This document shows, one piece after another, positions 36,325 to 43,815 of a DNA stretch of 64,000 nucleotides. How positions within the stretch are numbered: position 1 is the first letter of the stretch; every line of letters begins with the position of its first letter. The position numbers and the translations under genes were made by a program. The notes beneath the pieces were generated by a model. It was not told where the DNA came from, did no database searches, and saw nothing but the letters and a program-made list of their open reading frames with translations. The stretch lies in NCBI GenBank assembly GCA_963677605.2, contig CAXXDX010000001.1, positions 230,754-294,753 of the forward strand, read 5' to 3'. Origin of the DNA: JAGLOK01 sp963677605 (GTDB lineage Bacteria > Bacillota > Clostridia > Christensenellales > UMGS416).

Positions 36325-37172
36325 TTCACGCCTCCTTCCACTTGTTGAGGCACATGTATTTTTATTATTTTAGATAGCACATCTTTCATTTCTTTTCTTT
36401 GAACGATAGCATCTATCATTCCGTTTTCAAGAAGATATTCAGAGCGCTGGAATCCTTCAGGCAGCACTTCTTTTACAGTCTGCTGAATAACTCTCGGCCC
36501 TGCAAAACCAATGAGCGCTGCTGGTTCTGCAATAATTACATCACCCTGCATAGCAAAGCTTGCAGCCACTCCGCCTGTCGTTGGATGGGTTAATATGCTC
36601 ACATATAACAGCCCTGCCGCCGAATGCCTGTTTATTGCAATAGAGCAGCGGGACATCTGGATCAGAGAAAACATTCCTTCCTGCATTCGCGCTCCGCCTG
36701 ATGCGCTGAATATCAAAAGCGGCAGTTTGTTTTCTGTCGCATATTCAGCTATCTCAACAATTTTACGCCCGACAACAGTACCCATAGAGCCCATCATGAA
36801 AGCCGAATCCATTACAGCTGCCGCAACAGTATCTCCGTTTATTTTTCCTGTTCCTATAACAACAGCTTCGGATATCCCCGACGATTTTTCATATCCCGAA
36901 AGCTTTTTCTTATAATCGGGAAAGTTTAATATATCTTTTGATTTTAAGTTTGCGTTTACTTCTTTGAAAGTATCTTTATCAAATACTTGATTTATCCTGT
37001 CTTTTGCGCGCATTCTAAAGTCCGCTCCGCAAAACGGACATTTGGACAGATTTGTTACCGCAAGCTCCTCAAGCACATTAGCTCCGCAGGATGAGCATTT
37101 AATCTCATTTACAGGCTTGTGCTGTCTTCTGTGATTTATGGTGGTTGTTTTTTTGTTGAATATATTTTTCAT
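36321..37172 (-). CDS. accD: Acetyl-CoA carboxylase carboxyltransferase, beta subunit
   Basis: This 283-residue partner of AccA has an N-terminal zinc ribbon (IKCSSCGANV and KCPFCGADFRMR at about residues 24-50) and then a crotonase-like domain with GTGKINGDTVAAAVMDSAFM, FSASGGARMQEGM and AFAGPRVIQQT-type loops. The four ribbon cysteines are all present. It overlaps accC upstream and accA downstream by four bases each, so accC, accD and accA form a coupled translational unit. Confidence 0.95.
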   Translation of the reverse strand: MKNIFNKKTTTINHRRQHKPVNEIKCSSCGANVLEELAVTNLSKCPFCGADFRMRAKDRINQVFDKDTFKEVNANLKSKDILNFPDYKKKLSGYEKSSGISEAVVIGTGKINGDTVAAAVMDSAFMMGSMGTVVGRKIVEIAEYATENKLPLLIFSASGGARMQEGMFSLIQMSRCSIAINRHSAAGLLYVSILTHPTTGGVAASFAMQGDVIIAEPAALIGFAGPRVIQQTVKEVLPEGFQRSEYLLENGMIDAIVQRKEMKDVLSKIIKIHVPQQVEGGVK

Positions 37173-38530
37173 GCACGCCCCTCCAGATACTGAGGCAAAA
37201 ACTTCTGCTCAATCCATTTTGTATGAATATCGCCTTTTTGATATTCCGGATGTTCAAGTATTGCCATCTGAAAGTCTATGTTATGGCGCACACCATCTAT
37301 CTTAAGCTCGCTTAAAGCCTGATGCATCACTTCAATGCAGCTGACTCTGTCTTCTGCATGGGCTATTACTTTCATCATCATGGAATCATAAAAAGGATAT
37401 ACCCTGTCACCGGGAACAACAGACGAATCCACTCGCACACCCATACCGCCGGGCAGACAGATTGAATCTATTTTCCCGGGAGACGGCGCAAACGAATTGA
37501 GAGGATCTTCAGCGTTTATCCTGCACTCGATTGCATGTCCTTTTGGCGCAAGTTCCTTTTGGTCTATATCAATTTCATAATTCATTGCAGCCATAATCTG
37601 TGCCTGAATAAGGTCAACTCCTGTTATCTGCTCTGTTATGGGATGTTCCACCTGAATTCTCGTATTCATCTCCATAAAGTAGTAGTTCCCATCCTGATCA
37701 ACCAAAAATTCAACAGTTCCGGCGTTTGTATAACCTGTAGCGCGGACGATATCCACCGCCGTTTTATGCATGGCATTTCTTGTTCTTTTCGGTATAAGCG
37801 AAGCAGGAGCTTCTTCGATGAGTTTTTGGTTGCGCCTTTGCAAAGAGCATTCTCTCGTGTTAAAGTGTGATACATTTCCGTGGTTATCGGCAAGCACCTG
37901 CACTTCAACATGTCTTACGTTTGTAAGAAGCTTTTCGATGAATATTCGCCCGTCGCCAAATGCGCTCTGTGCTTCGTTGCGAACAAGATTAAACTGTTTT
38001 TCAAACTCTTCTTCAGATTCAACGATTCTAATACCCATTCCGCCGCCGCCTGCAGCAGCTTTTAAAAGCACAGGGTATCCGATTTCTTTTGCTTTGCTTT
38101 TTGCGCGGCGCAATACGCTTATCGGTTCATCCGTTCCGGGTACCATTGGCACATCGAGATTCTTTAAACTGTTTTTAACCAGAAGTTTATCTCCCATAGA
38201 TTCCATAACTTCTGCGCTGGGGCCAATGAAAGTCAGCCCTTCATTGTCACACCATCTTCTAAACGTTGCACTCTCTGCCAAAAATCCTACACCGGGATGT
38301 ACGAACTGAGCATTATATGCTCGCGCAACAGCAAGGAGACCGGGAATATTCAGATATGAACTGTTCAGGTTTCTTTTGCCGATTACAACAGTATGGTCAG
38401 CAAGGCGTGCGTGAAGAGAGTCACAGTCTGCATCTGAACAAACAGCAACAGTCTTAAGCCCCATTTTGTGGCATGCTCTTATTATTCTTACTGCGATTTC
38501 GCCTCTGTTGGCGATTAATACTGTATCCAT
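37169..38530 (-). CDS. accC: Biotin carboxylase subunit of acetyl-CoA carboxylase
   Basis: AccC uses ATP and bicarbonate to carboxylate the biotin carried by AccB. The 453-residue ATP-grasp enzyme shows VLIANRGEIAVRIIRA, the glycine-rich loop KAAAGGGGMGIRIV near residue 160, FIEKLLTNVRHVEVQVL, and the catalytic EMNTRIQVEHPITE block near residue 290. The length is normal. It starts five bases after accB and overlaps accD by four bases. Confidence 0.96.
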   Translation of the reverse strand: MDTVLIANRGEIAVRIIRACHKMGLKTVAVCSDADCDSLHARLADHTVVIGKRNLNSSYLNIPGLLAVARAYNAQFVHPGVGFLAESATFRRWCDNEGLTFIGPSAEVMESMGDKLLVKNSLKNLDVPMVPGTDEPISVLRRAKSKAKEIGYPVLLKAAAGGGGMGIRIVESEEEFEKQFNLVRNEAQSAFGDGRIFIEKLLTNVRHVEVQVLADNHGNVSHFNTRECSLQRRNQKLIEEAPASLIPKRTRNAMHKTAVDIVRATGYTNAGTVEFLVDQDGNYYFMEMNTRIQVEHPITEQITGVDLIQAQIMAAMNYEIDIDQKELAPKGHAIECRINAEDPLNSFAPSPGKIDSICLPGGMGVRVDSSVVPGDRVYPFYDSMMMKVIAHAEDRVSCIEVMHQALSELKIDGVRHNIDFQMAILEHPEYQKGDIHTKWIEQKFLPQYLEGRA

Positions 38531-38535
38531 AAGCT

Positions 38536-38982
38536 CTAAACAGCGTCGTAGATTACAAGTGCCTGACCTGAATCCACTATGTCTTCATTTGATGCTTCTA
38601 TGGATAAAATCACTCCGTCTTCCGGCATATTGATTGTATTCATCATCTTCATTGCTTCAAGAATACAAACCGGCTCGCCTTTTTTAACCTTATCCCCTGT
38701 TTTTATATAGGGTGGCTCATCCGGACCGGGAGCACTGTAAAATGTACCGTTTATTGGTGCACTGATTGATTTTCCCGAAACAGTTTTAACTTCAGCGTTT
38801 GCATTGCTTTGTACTGTTTCCTGATCTGTAATACCTGAATTAAATACAGCTTTTTTCTCTTGTGTATTTGCTCCATGTTTTATTTTTATTACCAGATCTT
38901 CATTTTTTACTGTGATTTCACTTGCATTAAGTTCAGATATTTTTTTGACCAAACTATATAATTCTTCATTTGATATTTTCAT
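38536..38982 (-). CDS. accB: Biotin carboxyl carrier protein
   Basis: This 148-residue carrier has a helical N-terminal segment, a charged linker rich in Ala, Asn and Lys at about residues 50-72, and a biotinyl domain with the acceptor Lys in CILEAMKMMNTINMPEDG near residue 115. It is the first gene of the accBCDA-fab operon. An AGGTAGGAT site precedes the ATG. The 239-bp region upstream holds a long palindrome described separately. Confidence 0.95.
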   Translation of the reverse strand: MKISNEELYSLVKKISELNASEITVKNEDLVIKIKHGANTQEKKAVFNSGITDQETVQSNANAEVKTVSGKSISAPINGTFYSAPGPDEPPYIKTGDKVKKGEPVCILEAMKMMNTINMPEDGVILSIEASNEDIVDSGQALVIYDAV

Positions 38983-39048
38983 ATTATCCTACCTATTTCT
39001 TTTTTCGTGCAAAAAAGCATTGCGCAAACAGAAAGCCCGAAAAGCCCT

Positions 39049-39087
39049 GCTAAATAATATTTTTATCGTACGATAAAAAGTATTAGC
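39049..39087 (-). promoter_or_regulatory. Palindrome in the leader of the acc-fab operon
   Basis: TTTTTATCGTACGATAAAAA (39060-39079) is a perfect 20-bp palindrome. Outer arms GCTAA (39049) and TTAGC (ending 39087) extend it, with a three-base bulge. It lies about 70 bases upstream of accB, within the 239-bp gap after fabT. Neither strand has a T run after it, so it does not look like a terminator. It may be an operator or an mRNA hairpin. It does not match the FapR consensus I know, nor a FabT box. Confidence 0.5.
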
Positions 39088-39221
39088 ATACTATTGGTTT
39101 CCAACCCCTCCTTCGCTAATCATTTTGTCTGCTTTAAGTAATTAAATGAGATTAGTTTAATATAAGAAAAATTTAAATAGATAATTACGGTTTTAACTTT
39201 ATCTCAAATTACTTTTGCCGG

Positions 39222-39683
39222 TTATTTTTTGTCGTACTTATCAACAAAGTACTTATTGACCTTGTTTAAAGCTTTTTCCAAAACGTCCTGTTCCTGTTTG
39301 TCCAACTCCTTTAATACGTCGCTTATCATTTCATCATGGAACTTAGCGTGCTCCTGTTCAGCCTTTATTGCTTTTTCAGTAAGCCACACTTCCACCATTC
39401 TTCTGTCTGAAGATTTTCTGGAACGTTCCACATATCCTTTACGAACAAGATTATCAATCGCAACAGTTAATGTTCCCTTTGTTACGCGCACTACTTTGGC
39501 AAGTGCTGTCATATTGGTGTTCCCCAGCCTAACCATCTGCTCAATAATGTGAAAATCACGCATTGAAAGATCTTTATATTCGCCTTGTCTTAATACGTTT
39601 TCTTCAATCGAAAGGATATCATTAAACAAATCGACTAAAAGATAATTTAGTGTGCCGTATGCTTTTTGGTTTGTCTTAGTCAT
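39222..39683 (-). CDS. fabT: MarR-family repressor of fatty-acid synthesis, FabT-like
   Basis: This 153-residue MarR-type winged-helix protein has the recognition helix region MTALAKVVRVTKGTLTVAID at about residues 60-80 and the wing RSRKSSDRRMVEVWLTEKA. FabT proteins bind long-chain acyl-ACP and repress fab genes. Its place at the head of the acc-fab cluster, transcribed in the same direction, matches FabT in streptococci and related Firmicutes. The ATG at 39683 follows TTTGAGGTT; an upstream in-frame ATG at 39695 lacks a site. A possible FabT box lies in its own leader. FabT is favoured over other MarR proteins by context and by the sequence pattern. Confidence 0.85.
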   Translation of the reverse strand: MTKTNQKAYGTLNYLLVDLFNDILSIEENVLRQGEYKDLSMRDFHIIEQMVRLGNTNMTALAKVVRVTKGTLTVAIDNLVRKGYVERSRKSSDRRMVEVWLTEKAIKAEQEHAKFHDEMISDVLKELDKQEQDVLEKALNKVNKYFVDKYDKK

Positions 39684-39692
39684 TTTGAACCT

Positions 39693-39748
39693 CAAATTAT
39701 TTGATAATCGACTTTCTGTAATTTATCATAAAACAGATATAAAGTCAA
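39693..39748 (-). promoter_or_regulatory. fabT promoter and possible FabT autoregulatory site
   Basis: On the minus strand TTGACT (39748-39743), a 17-bp spacer and TAAATT (39725-39720) form a moderate sigma-A promoter. Between it and the fabT start lie CAAATTATTTG (39693-39703) and ATTTGATAATC (39699-39709). The latter matches the left part of the ATTTGA-n3-TCAAAT type of FabT box, but its right half is poor. Autoregulation of fabT is known in other Firmicutes; here it is an inference. Confidence 0.45.
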
Positions 39749-39900
39749 TTATATGACAGCGTTTTACTCAATGTTCACAATATGTTTTAAAAATATATCA
39801 CGGCATAAAAACAGTTTTCACATATTAGTTTGCAATATAAATTATTATTTTATTGTCAATTAGTGTATAATTTAATTTATTACTTCACAGGAGTATTTCA

Positions 39901-40923
39901 ATGCAGAAAAAAATCACTTCCATCTCAAAGCTTTTAAACGAAAAAGGCTCTATTTCAAATCCCGGATACGCAACGGATCTTATGTGGGAATACTCAAGAG
40001 ATGATATTAAAGCTCCAAAATTCAGAATAAAAGAATGGGATTACTATATCGTAATGAACAATGAGTTCGGAATCGCAATGACGGTTGCCGATAACGGATA
40101 TATGGGCTTCGTATCCTCAACTTTGTTTGAATGGAATAAAAAGCAGGAAATGTCTTCTGCGATAATTACTCCTTTGCCCCTCGGCAAATTCAACATGCCC
40201 TCATCGTCTAAACAGGGTGATGTTATGTTTGCAAATAAAAAAGCATACCTAGGCTTTTCGCACAAATCAGACGGAAGATATCTCGAGATAGAGTTTGATA
40301 ACTTCTCAGATGGTAAGACCTTATCCGGCAGCATCCTTTTGCATCAGGATATAGCTGCGGACTCTATGGTAATAGCCACTCCGTTTGCCGACAATCCCAA
40401 AGCATTTTATTATAATCAAAAAATTAACTGCATGCCCGCAACCGGTGAGATTAAATTAGGCGATATATCATATAAGTTCGATGTTGATACCTCATTCGGC
40501 ACACTTGACTGGGGACGCGGTGTCTGGACATACAACAATACATGGTACTGGGGCAGTGCTTCCGGTAAAATAGGAGACAATCTCTTCGGCTTTAACATCG
40601 GCTATGGCTTTGGCGACACTTCAGTTGCAACCGAAAATATGATTTTCTGGAACGGCAAGGCGCATAAGTTTGACAAAGTCGAATTCATTATCCCTGAGGA
40701 CAGCTATCTTTCCCCTTGGAAATTCACTTCAAGCGACGGACGTTTTGAGATGGATTTTGTTCCTATCCTTGATAGATTCGATGACACTAATCTTGGCATA
40801 ATCAGAAGCTGTCAGCATCAAGTGTTTGGCAGGTTTACCGGCGTTGCCGTGCTGGATGATGGGACGAAGGTGGAAGTTAATGAGTTTTTGGGATTTGCAG
40901 AAAAGGTTATGAACAAATGGTAA
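39901..40923 (+). CDS. DUF2804-family protein
   Basis: This 340-residue protein belongs to DUF2804: EWDYYIVMNNEFGIAMTVADNGYMG near residue 45 (described by its core), then FGTLDWGRGVWTYNNTWYWG near residue 200 and the C-terminal GRFTGVAVLDDGTKVEVNEF with the final FAEKVMNKW. The family is beta-rich, with a barrel-like or lipocalin-like pattern, and has no established reaction that I can name. It is read divergently from fabT with 217 bases between them. The context hints at a lipid-related role, but many DUF2804 genes are found elsewhere. An AGGAG site precedes the ATG. A strong terminator-like hairpin lies about 130 bases after its stop. Confidence 0.85.
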   Translation: MQKKITSISKLLNEKGSISNPGYATDLMWEYSRDDIKAPKFRIKEWDYYIVMNNEFGIAMTVADNGYMGFVSSTLFEWNKKQEMSSAIITPLPLGKFNMPSSSKQGDVMFANKKAYLGFSHKSDGRYLEIEFDNFSDGKTLSGSILLHQDIAADSMVIATPFADNPKAFYYNQKINCMPATGEIKLGDISYKFDVDTSFGTLDWGRGVWTYNNTWYWGSASGKIGDNLFGFNIGYGFGDTSVATENMIFWNGKAHKFDKVEFIIPEDSYLSPWKFTSSDGRFEMDFVPILDRFDDTNLGIIRSCQHQVFGRFTGVAVLDDGTKVEVNEFLGFAEKVMNKW

Positions 40924-41056
40924 CGACACACTGCACAGCAATGCTTTCTAGTTCGAAGCTTCGCTTCTTATCGAGGATCTTACGATATGCAAAAAACTCG
41001 TTTCACTCGTGCTTTTCCCCAAATCGCGCTTTTTACGCAATTTAGATAATAAACCG

Positions 41057-41094
41057 AAACTTCCCCGGCACATGTCCGGGGAAGTTTATTTAAT
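41057..41094 (+). terminator. Terminator-like hairpin downstream of DUF2804
   Basis: A perfect 12-bp stem, AAACTTCCCCGG/CCGGGGAAGTTT with loop CACATGT, is followed by a T-rich but interrupted tract. It lies 134 bases after the DUF2804 stop. The 130-bp stretch before it contains no gene, only short repeated words such as GCTTCGCTTC. The hairpin could act in both directions. Confidence 0.6.
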
Positions 41095-41231
41095 GTTTAC
41101 TTGTAATAAATTTGTCCATTTCTTTGCATAGTCTTTAAATACAACAATTGTAATATTACCGATATGATAATCAGTAAAAACATAAAAATGTTTAAAAGTT
41201 CCGGAAAGCTTTGTAAGATCTCATTCTCAGC

Positions 41232-41354
41232 GAGTGCTTAAAAACGTTGTAAGACTGCGTGAGGTTTGTTTGCGAATTAGGGAGCGTATAAAGCAATACG
41301 TGACCGACATTCGCAAATAAGCATCGCGCCGAAATTACGCATTTTTAAGCGCTC
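41232..41354 (-). repeat. 123-bp structured element, copy 1
   Basis: A 123-bp element bounded by GAGTGCTTAAAAA and TTTTTAAGCGCTC, which pair in a long terminal stem. Inside are a second stem (TTTGCGAAT with ATTCGCAAA) and a tip hairpin (GCGTAT with ATACGT). Copy 2 at 41856-41978 has the same length, orientation and fold with different stem bases. The element begins 6 bases beyond the stop codon of the minus-strand frame at 41360. The fold suggests a structured RNA or a MITE-like mobile element. I do not recognise it as a named family. The strand is set by its position after minus-strand stops and is otherwise undetermined. Confidence 0.7.
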
Positions 41355-41359
41355 TCACA

Positions 41360-41629
41360 CTACTTACTGCTTTTCCAGTCCTTATATATACAATAAGCCG
41401 TCGCCGATGACACCAAAAAATCCAGAGCTATTCCATCCAGTTGGTCTCTGTAAACAATCCATCCTCCCTCTACGGGAACATTATTGGCTTTTAAAAACTT
41501 TTCAATCGCGTGTGACAATAAAAATTTGTCAGAAGCGCTAATCGTTCTGTATTGTGTATTAATATCTATACTGGGTGTGTTGCTCCCGGTAATTTGTCTT
41601 GCTGTATCGCACTGTTTCTCGCTTGGCAT
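41360..41629 (-). CDS. Small protein of unknown function, between two structured elements
   Basis: This 89-residue frame has a ribosome-like site (GTGAGGGTT) seven bases before its ATG. It has no recognisable domain and no signal peptide; the central part is mixed and ends in ATAYCIYKDWKSSK. The region is gene-poor and the frame is flanked on both sides by copies of the 123-bp element, so it may be a decayed remnant of a larger gene. A start and ribosome site argue that it could still be expressed. About 200 bp upstream (41630-41800) hold nothing that I can identify. Confidence 0.4.
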   Translation of the reverse strand: MPSEKQCDTARQITGSNTPSIDINTQYRTISASDKFLLSHAIEKFLKANNVPVEGGWIVYRDQLDGIALDFLVSSATAYCIYKDWKSSK

Positions 41630-41800
41630 TTTTAACCCTCACAAATATATCTATAACAGCAGTGCGCTTATAAAAGCAAATCATAATTTGTTTATTCTAT
41701 CTTTAACAACTCAAAACACTTTTTAGTATTATTTATATGCTTATTATAAGTCAAAAAACTAAAGACCACAATCTTATTGAAGTTTATTAATATATCGTCT

Positions 41801-41833
41801 AAAAAAAGAAACTCATTTCTGAGTTTCTTTTTC
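41801..41833 (-). terminator. Terminator downstream of the hydrogenase operon and structured element
   Basis: GAAACTCA pairs with TGAGTTTC around a TTTC loop and is flanked by A and T runs, so on the minus strand it ends in seven T residues. It lies beyond the hydA stop and element copy 2, which places that element in the 3' untranslated part of the hyd mRNA. The structure could also work on the plus strand. Confidence 0.75.
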
Positions 41834-41855
41834 TCGATTCTTTTCCCAAACCAAA

Positions 41856-41978
41856 GAGTGCTTAAAATGTTGCTAGGCTGGGTGAGGTCAATGACCGCAT
41901 GAGTGCGCGTATCGAAACATACACAATCGAAATGCGGTACGTTGATATCGCACAGAAATAGCATCACTTTTAAGTGCC
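41856..41978 (-). repeat. 123-bp structured element, copy 2
   Basis: This direct repeat of the element at 41232-41354 has the same length and a diverged sequence. GAGTGCTTAAAA and CTTTTAAGTGCCC pair at the ends, TGCTA pairs with TAGCA, ACCGCAT pairs with ATGCGGT, and GTAT with ATAC at the tip. The shared unpaired words are GTGAGGT, ATCGC and GAAAT. It lies directly after the hydA stop codon at 41980. A plus/minus frame through it (about 41692-41967) is not credible as a gene. Confidence 0.7.
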
Positions 41979-41979
41979 C

Positions 41980-43806
41980 TTAATATTTCGAGCGTTTTGT
42001 GTATGTCGTATGCAGCAAATCATGCGACTTATGCCCCAAAGGATGCCCCAGATATTCCTCGTAAAGCTTTGTGATATCAGGGTTTTCATGGCTTTTGCGC
42101 AATGGCTTTCCTTCATCTTCAGTGTAGAGAGATTTCATTCTCTTTGCGCGCACATTCTCGTCGTCGCTTCTGGGTTGTCCGCCGCCTGTGATGCAGCCTC
42201 CCGGGCATCCCATGACTTCGATGAATAAGTACGGGCTTGTGCCGTCCTTAATCTCGTCAAGCAATGTTGCAGCGCCTGAAAGTCCGCTAGTTACAGCCAC
42301 TTTCACTTCCACACCGTTAAGGAAATCCCACTGCGGCAGACAGTCTTCAAATGTAATAGCCGCTGTTTTTATTCTGTCAAGACCTACAATCGGTGTTACA
42401 TGCAAGCCGTCAAACGGCAGCTCGCGTCCGGTTATAAGCTCATATACTGTACGGAGAGCCGCTTCCATAACACCGCCTGTTGTGCCGAAGATGTCAGCAG
42501 CACCGGTTGAAAGTCCCATAGGATTATCAAACAGTTCATCATCAAGGTTTTCAAAGTCAATGCCTGACTGCTTTATCATTCTGGCAAGCTCGCGTGTAGT
42601 AAGCACAGCGTCCACATTGGGCACACCATTGTTAACCATCTCAGGACGAGTGATTTCAAATTTTTTGGCTGTACAAGGCATTATGGATACAACATACATA
42701 TCCTCAGGTTCAACACTCACTTTTTCAGCGAAATACGCTTTAACCAGCGCGCCAAGCATCATGTGAGGTGATTTGCAGGAAGAAAGATTGTCAACATGGT
42801 CGCCATAGTAATGTTCGATAAACTTTATCCAACCGGGCGAGCAGCTAGTTATCATCGGTAGCACAGGATTATCTGTCAAATGATGCTCCATACCAAGCTC
42901 TTTCACTTTTGCGTCATCGATTTTTCCCAGTGAATAGAAATAGCTTACTATCCTTGACAAAAATTCTGTGCCCTCTTCCATTATTGTAAGGTCGGCTGTA
43001 AAGTTTGTGTCAAACACATGGTCAAAACCTATCTCGCGGAGAGCCGCTGCCATCTTTCCTGTAACAGAAGTTCCGATTGGATAGCCGAACTCTTCTCCGA
43101 GAGCCGCACGGATAGCAGGAGCAGTCTGAACCGCGACTTTCTTTGTCGGATCGGCAAGTGCCGCCCAAACGTCAGCCAAGCTGTCTTTTTCATGCAATGC
43201 GTTTGTCGGGCACACTACAGTACACTGACCGCAATTTGCACATGATGCACTTCCAAGAAGAAGGTCGTTACCGGGTGTTATTTCAGTTGCAAATCCCCTT
43301 CCCTGCGCATTTAAAATGCCAAGTCCCTGTACTTCATTACACACCGTTACGCACCTTCTGCAAAGAATGCATTTAGCGGGATCGCGAACAACCGAGGGGC
43401 TTGAGTCATCAACGAATATCTTGGATTTTGCTCCTTCAAAGCGGGATTCCGATACCTGAATAGTTTCACCGAGTTTCTGAAGCTCGCATTCCTGATTGCG
43501 TCCGCAGCTTAAGCAGTCCTTCGGATGGTCCGAAAGTATCAGCTCATACAGCACTTTTCTTCTACTGCGGACTTTCTCCGAATGAGTATGTATAACCATG
43601 CCTTCGGAAACAGGTGTGATACATGATGCCTGCAATGTGCGTGCGCCTTCCACTTCCACGACGCATATTCGGCATGAGCCTATCTCGTGAATGCCTTCCA
43701 AGTGGCACAGTGTGGGTATTTTTATGTTATTTTCTTTGGCGGCCTTTAATATGGTCCACCCTTTTTCAGCCTGAATTTTCTTACCGTTAATTGTTAAATT
43801 GACCAT
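41980..43806 (-). CDS. hydA: [FeFe]-hydrogenase catalytic subunit (HydA of a trimeric NADH-linked enzyme)
   Basis: HydA makes or consumes H2 at an H-cluster. The 608 residues start with a [2Fe-2S] ferredoxin-like domain (LCHLEGIHEIGSCRICVVEV), a His/Cys cluster site (HPKDCLSCGRNQECELQKL), and two [4Fe-4S] motifs (CILCRRCVTVCNEVQ and CANCGQCTVVCPTNA) at about 140-210. The H-cluster motifs are all present: TSCSPGW near 315, MPCTAKKFE near 375 and EVMGCPGGCITGGGQP near 530. The TSCSPGW form of L1 is common in NAD-linked, often electron-bifurcating, enzymes. The stop at 41980 abuts a structured element. hydB lies nine bases upstream. Maturases HydEFG are not in the window. Confidence 0.94.
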   Translation of the reverse strand: MVNLTINGKKIQAEKGWTILKAAKENNIKIPTLCHLEGIHEIGSCRICVVEVEGARTLQASCITPVSEGMVIHTHSEKVRSRRKVLYELILSDHPKDCLSCGRNQECELQKLGETIQVSESRFEGAKSKIFVDDSSPSVVRDPAKCILCRRCVTVCNEVQGLGILNAQGRGFATEITPGNDLLLGSASCANCGQCTVVCPTNALHEKDSLADVWAALADPTKKVAVQTAPAIRAALGEEFGYPIGTSVTGKMAAALREIGFDHVFDTNFTADLTIMEEGTEFLSRIVSYFYSLGKIDDAKVKELGMEHHLTDNPVLPMITSCSPGWIKFIEHYYGDHVDNLSSCKSPHMMLGALVKAYFAEKVSVEPEDMYVVSIMPCTAKKFEITRPEMVNNGVPNVDAVLTTRELARMIKQSGIDFENLDDELFDNPMGLSTGAADIFGTTGGVMEAALRTVYELITGRELPFDGLHVTPIVGLDRIKTAAITFEDCLPQWDFLNGVEVKVAVTSGLSGAATLLDEIKDGTSPYLFIEVMGCPGGCITGGGQPRSDDENVRAKRMKSLYTEDEGKPLRKSHENPDITKLYEEYLGHPLGHKSHDLLHTTYTKRSKY

Positions 43807-43815
43807 CGTGACCTC

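Noticed and set aside
39081..39115. Small leader frame after GGAGGGG upstream of accB on the minus strand
   Set aside because: The TTG is immediately after the ribosome-like site and the ATG is too far (about 13 bases or more); the frame is only 9-14 codons. Spacing does not support translation.
38983..39221. FapR operator upstream of the acc-fab operon
   Set aside because: No sequence like the TTAGTACC-type FapR box is present; the palindrome there has a different core.
41692..41967. Minus-strand frame of 91 codons through element copy 2
   Set aside because: It runs across the structured repeat and the terminator, and has low-complexity sequence and no family; it is a chance frame.
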